A stretch of DNA of 55,843 nucleotides from Bacteroides sp. UBA1773. GTDB lineage: Bacteria > Bacteroidota > Bacteroidia > Bacteroidales > Bacteroidaceae. The notes under the pieces are model-generated. The model saw only the letters and a list, made by a program, of their open reading frames with translations, did no database searches and had not been told where the DNA came from. A program made the translations under genes and the position numbers. Where the stretch lies: contig DCGR01000057.1 in NCBI GenBank assembly GCA_002315285.1, positions 1-55,843 of the forward strand. Direction: 5' to 3'. This document shows positions 54,560 to 55,843 of the stretch, in pieces (position 1 is the first letter of the stretch; the number at the start of each line of letters is the position of its first letter).

Positions 54560-54705
54560 CACTAATTTATTCATATCGCTGACAAAATGGTCGTAAAATT
54601 TGAAATGTCGAAAGAAAAAGTCACATTTAGAAGCTGTTTATGATGTTTTTAGCGGGAAGTCTAAAAAAATGTTGCTGAATTGGATGGCCAAAGGAGTGAA
54701 AAGAG

Positions 54706-54713
54706 TAACTTTG
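54706..54713 (+). promoter_or_regulatory. -7 box of the GT9 gene
   Basis: TAACTTTG fits TAnnTTTG and lies 34 bases before the ATG at 54748. No good -33 element is seen. Confidence 0.5.
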
Positions 54714-54747
54714 TATCCAAATTTCATTCAAGAACAAAAGGCTACAG

Positions 54748-55806
54748 ATGAACATACTCGTAATTAGGTTTCGCCAAATGGGCGATGCCATATTGGCAAC
54801 CGTACTGCTCAACACCTTGAAACGCAACTTTCCCGATGCCCAAATTCATTTCGTACTCAACGAAAGGATTGCCCCATTGTTTGAGAGGCACCCTTCCATT
54901 GACCGAATCATCACCTTTACCGATGATGAACGACATCATGCCTGGACGTATGTGAGGAAAGTGTGGAAGATTGTCCATCAGACTCACTATGATGCAATCA
55001 TCGACATGAGAAGCACATTGAACACAATGATATTTGTCCTTATGTCGCCCACAAGCCGTTTTAGGATTGGCAACCGAAAAAGCTACACCCTTCTTGCATT
55101 CAATCATTTTACCGACGAGGACGGGAACCAACCGATGATTAAGCAGAACCTCGGGCTTGCTGCCCCTTTGGGTGTCATACGCCCGATTGTTCCCGTACCA
55201 GAGTTCACCCTTCATGTTACAGACAAGGAACGTAAGGAGTTTGGAGAGTACCTGACCACCCAAGGGTTGGATTTCAACCGTCCCATCCTACTGGCCAATG
55301 TGACAGCCAAACTCACATCGAAAATATGGGCAGAAGACAGGATGACGTGGGTGCTCGAACAATTCATGCAGACTTATCCTGATTACCAGATAATCTTCAA
55401 TTATGCCTCTGAGCAAGAAGAGCAGAATGCCCGACGAGTATATGCAGAACTTGGAAGTCCATCTTGCGTATTCATCGATGTCAAGGCACATTCGCCTCGC
55501 GAACTCGTGGCCATGGGCACTTACATGACACTCTTCTTCGGAAACGAAGGTGGAGCCCGACACATCATGCATGCCATAGGCTGTCCGTCGGTAGTCGTAT
55601 GCGCACCAGAAAACAAGCGCACCGTGTGGATTCCCCAAAATGTTGTTCCTGCAGAAGGAATAGATTATCGGGATTTTGCCCAAGGAAAGGACTGCAGTGC
55701 CATGACTCGTGAACAGAAATACAATCTCATCACGAAGGAGGCCGTTTGGAAATGCTTGCAGAGATTTATCGAGGAACATTCGTTGAACGGGCAAGCACGG
55801 AAATGA
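54748..55806 (+). CDS. Glycosyltransferase family 9 (heptosyltransferase-like)
   Basis: A 352-residue GT-B enzyme of the ADP-heptose:LPS heptosyltransferase family, acting at the cytoplasmic face of the inner membrane in LPS core assembly. It starts with the family signature NILVIRFRQMGDAILATVLLNTLKRNFPDA, has YDAIIDMRSTLNT near residue 83 and the C-terminal donor-site motif FFGNEGGARHIMHAIGCPSVVVCAPENKR near 270. The donor sugar may not be heptose in this phylum. A further gene appears to start 6 bases downstream. Confidence 0.93.
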   Translation: MNILVIRFRQMGDAILATVLLNTLKRNFPDAQIHFVLNERIAPLFERHPSIDRIITFTDDERHHAWTYVRKVWKIVHQTHYDAIIDMRSTLNTMIFVLMSPTSRFRIGNRKSYTLLAFNHFTDEDGNQPMIKQNLGLAAPLGVIRPIVPVPEFTLHVTDKERKEFGEYLTTQGLDFNRPILLANVTAKLTSKIWAEDRMTWVLEQFMQTYPDYQIIFNYASEQEEQNARRVYAELGSPSCVFIDVKAHSPRELVAMGTYMTLFFGNEGGARHIMHAIGCPSVVVCAPENKRTVWIPQNVVPAEGIDYRDFAQGKDCSAMTREQKYNLITKEAVWKCLQRFIEEHSLNGQARK

Positions 55807-55812
55807 AAAGGA

Positions 55813-55843
55813 ATGGCAGACAATCGAGTAGGAGGTAAATGCT
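55813..55843 (+). CDS. Start of a further gene, truncated by the window edge
   Basis: An ATG at 55813, preceded by an A/G-rich AAAAGGA stretch, opens a frame of ten codons (MADNRVGGKC) that runs off the window. The position 6 bases after the GT9 stop suggests an operon, possibly of LPS genes. A second ATG at 55839 follows a GGAGG sequence at a short spacing and is an alternative. Too little is present for identification. Confidence 0.4.
   Translation, partial: MADNRVGGKC

Noticed and set aside
1..55843. tRNA, rRNA and CRISPR arrays
   Set aside because: Intergenic regions were read on both strands; no cloverleaf, rRNA-like segment or regularly spaced repeats were seen.

Overview
The window reads as chromosomal DNA of a Bacteroidales bacterium, most likely Prevotellaceae or a close relative; this is an inference from gene content, not a database match. 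The evidence is promoter -7 boxes of the TAnnTTTG type before many genes, weak A-rich ribosome binding sites, many lipoproteins with a short LLSAC-like lipobox, the dapB-lepB-wbqC and frdC-frdA-frdB orders, a type II pantothenate kinase and GH2/GH105/heparinase-type glycan enzymes. No tRNA, rRNA, CRISPR array or intact insertion sequence was seen.

Layout. 1-9.8 kb: a decayed ORF, a bile-acid-symporter-type transporter, a short AraC regulator, a secreted esterase with a cyclophilin lipoprotein, an SGNH hydrolase-GH105 fusion with a second serine hydrolase, alaS, and a divergent MerR regulator. 9.8-17.7 kb, minus strand: MATE exporter, CDF metal exporter, glycerophosphodiester phosphodiesterase, outer-membrane barrel, SDR oxidoreductase, wbqC, lepB, dapB. 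17.8-20.2 kb: a DUF2851 gene overlapping dprA. 20.2-27.2 kb, minus strand: a sugar-transporter/ribokinase/DUF1846 run and the fumarate reductase operon frdCAB. 27.3-32.3 kb, plus strand: coaW, a lytic transglycosylase and a GH2 beta-galactosidase.

32.7-37.3 kb is a compact four-gene surface-glycan cassette: a cytidylyltransferase fused to a CobD/HisC-type PLP enzyme, an opine-dehydrogenase-family enzyme, a LicD phosphotransferase and a CgeB-type glycosyltransferase. I infer that it makes a CDP-activated amino-alcohol phosphate, possibly modified by reductive condensation with a keto acid as in opines, and attaches it to a glycan. This is my best candidate for an undescribed system.

37.4-52.9 kb, minus strand: a lipoprotein of unknown function, a TerB-like/ABCG-like transporter, a secreted ADP-ribosylglycohydrolase-fold lipoprotein, and three consecutive ~1100-residue lipoproteins that each join an alginate-lyase (PF05426-like) domain to a heparinase II/III-like domain. 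Candidate catalytic residues are visible in both halves of all three. The three genes lie 8-12 bp apart behind one promoter and probably form a lyase operon for a uronic-acid polysaccharide, without any SusC/SusD pair in the window. 53-55.8 kb: a stretch with no intact gene, purU, a GT9 glycosyltransferase and the first codons of a further gene.

All family assignments come from reading the translated sequences by eye; no search was run.
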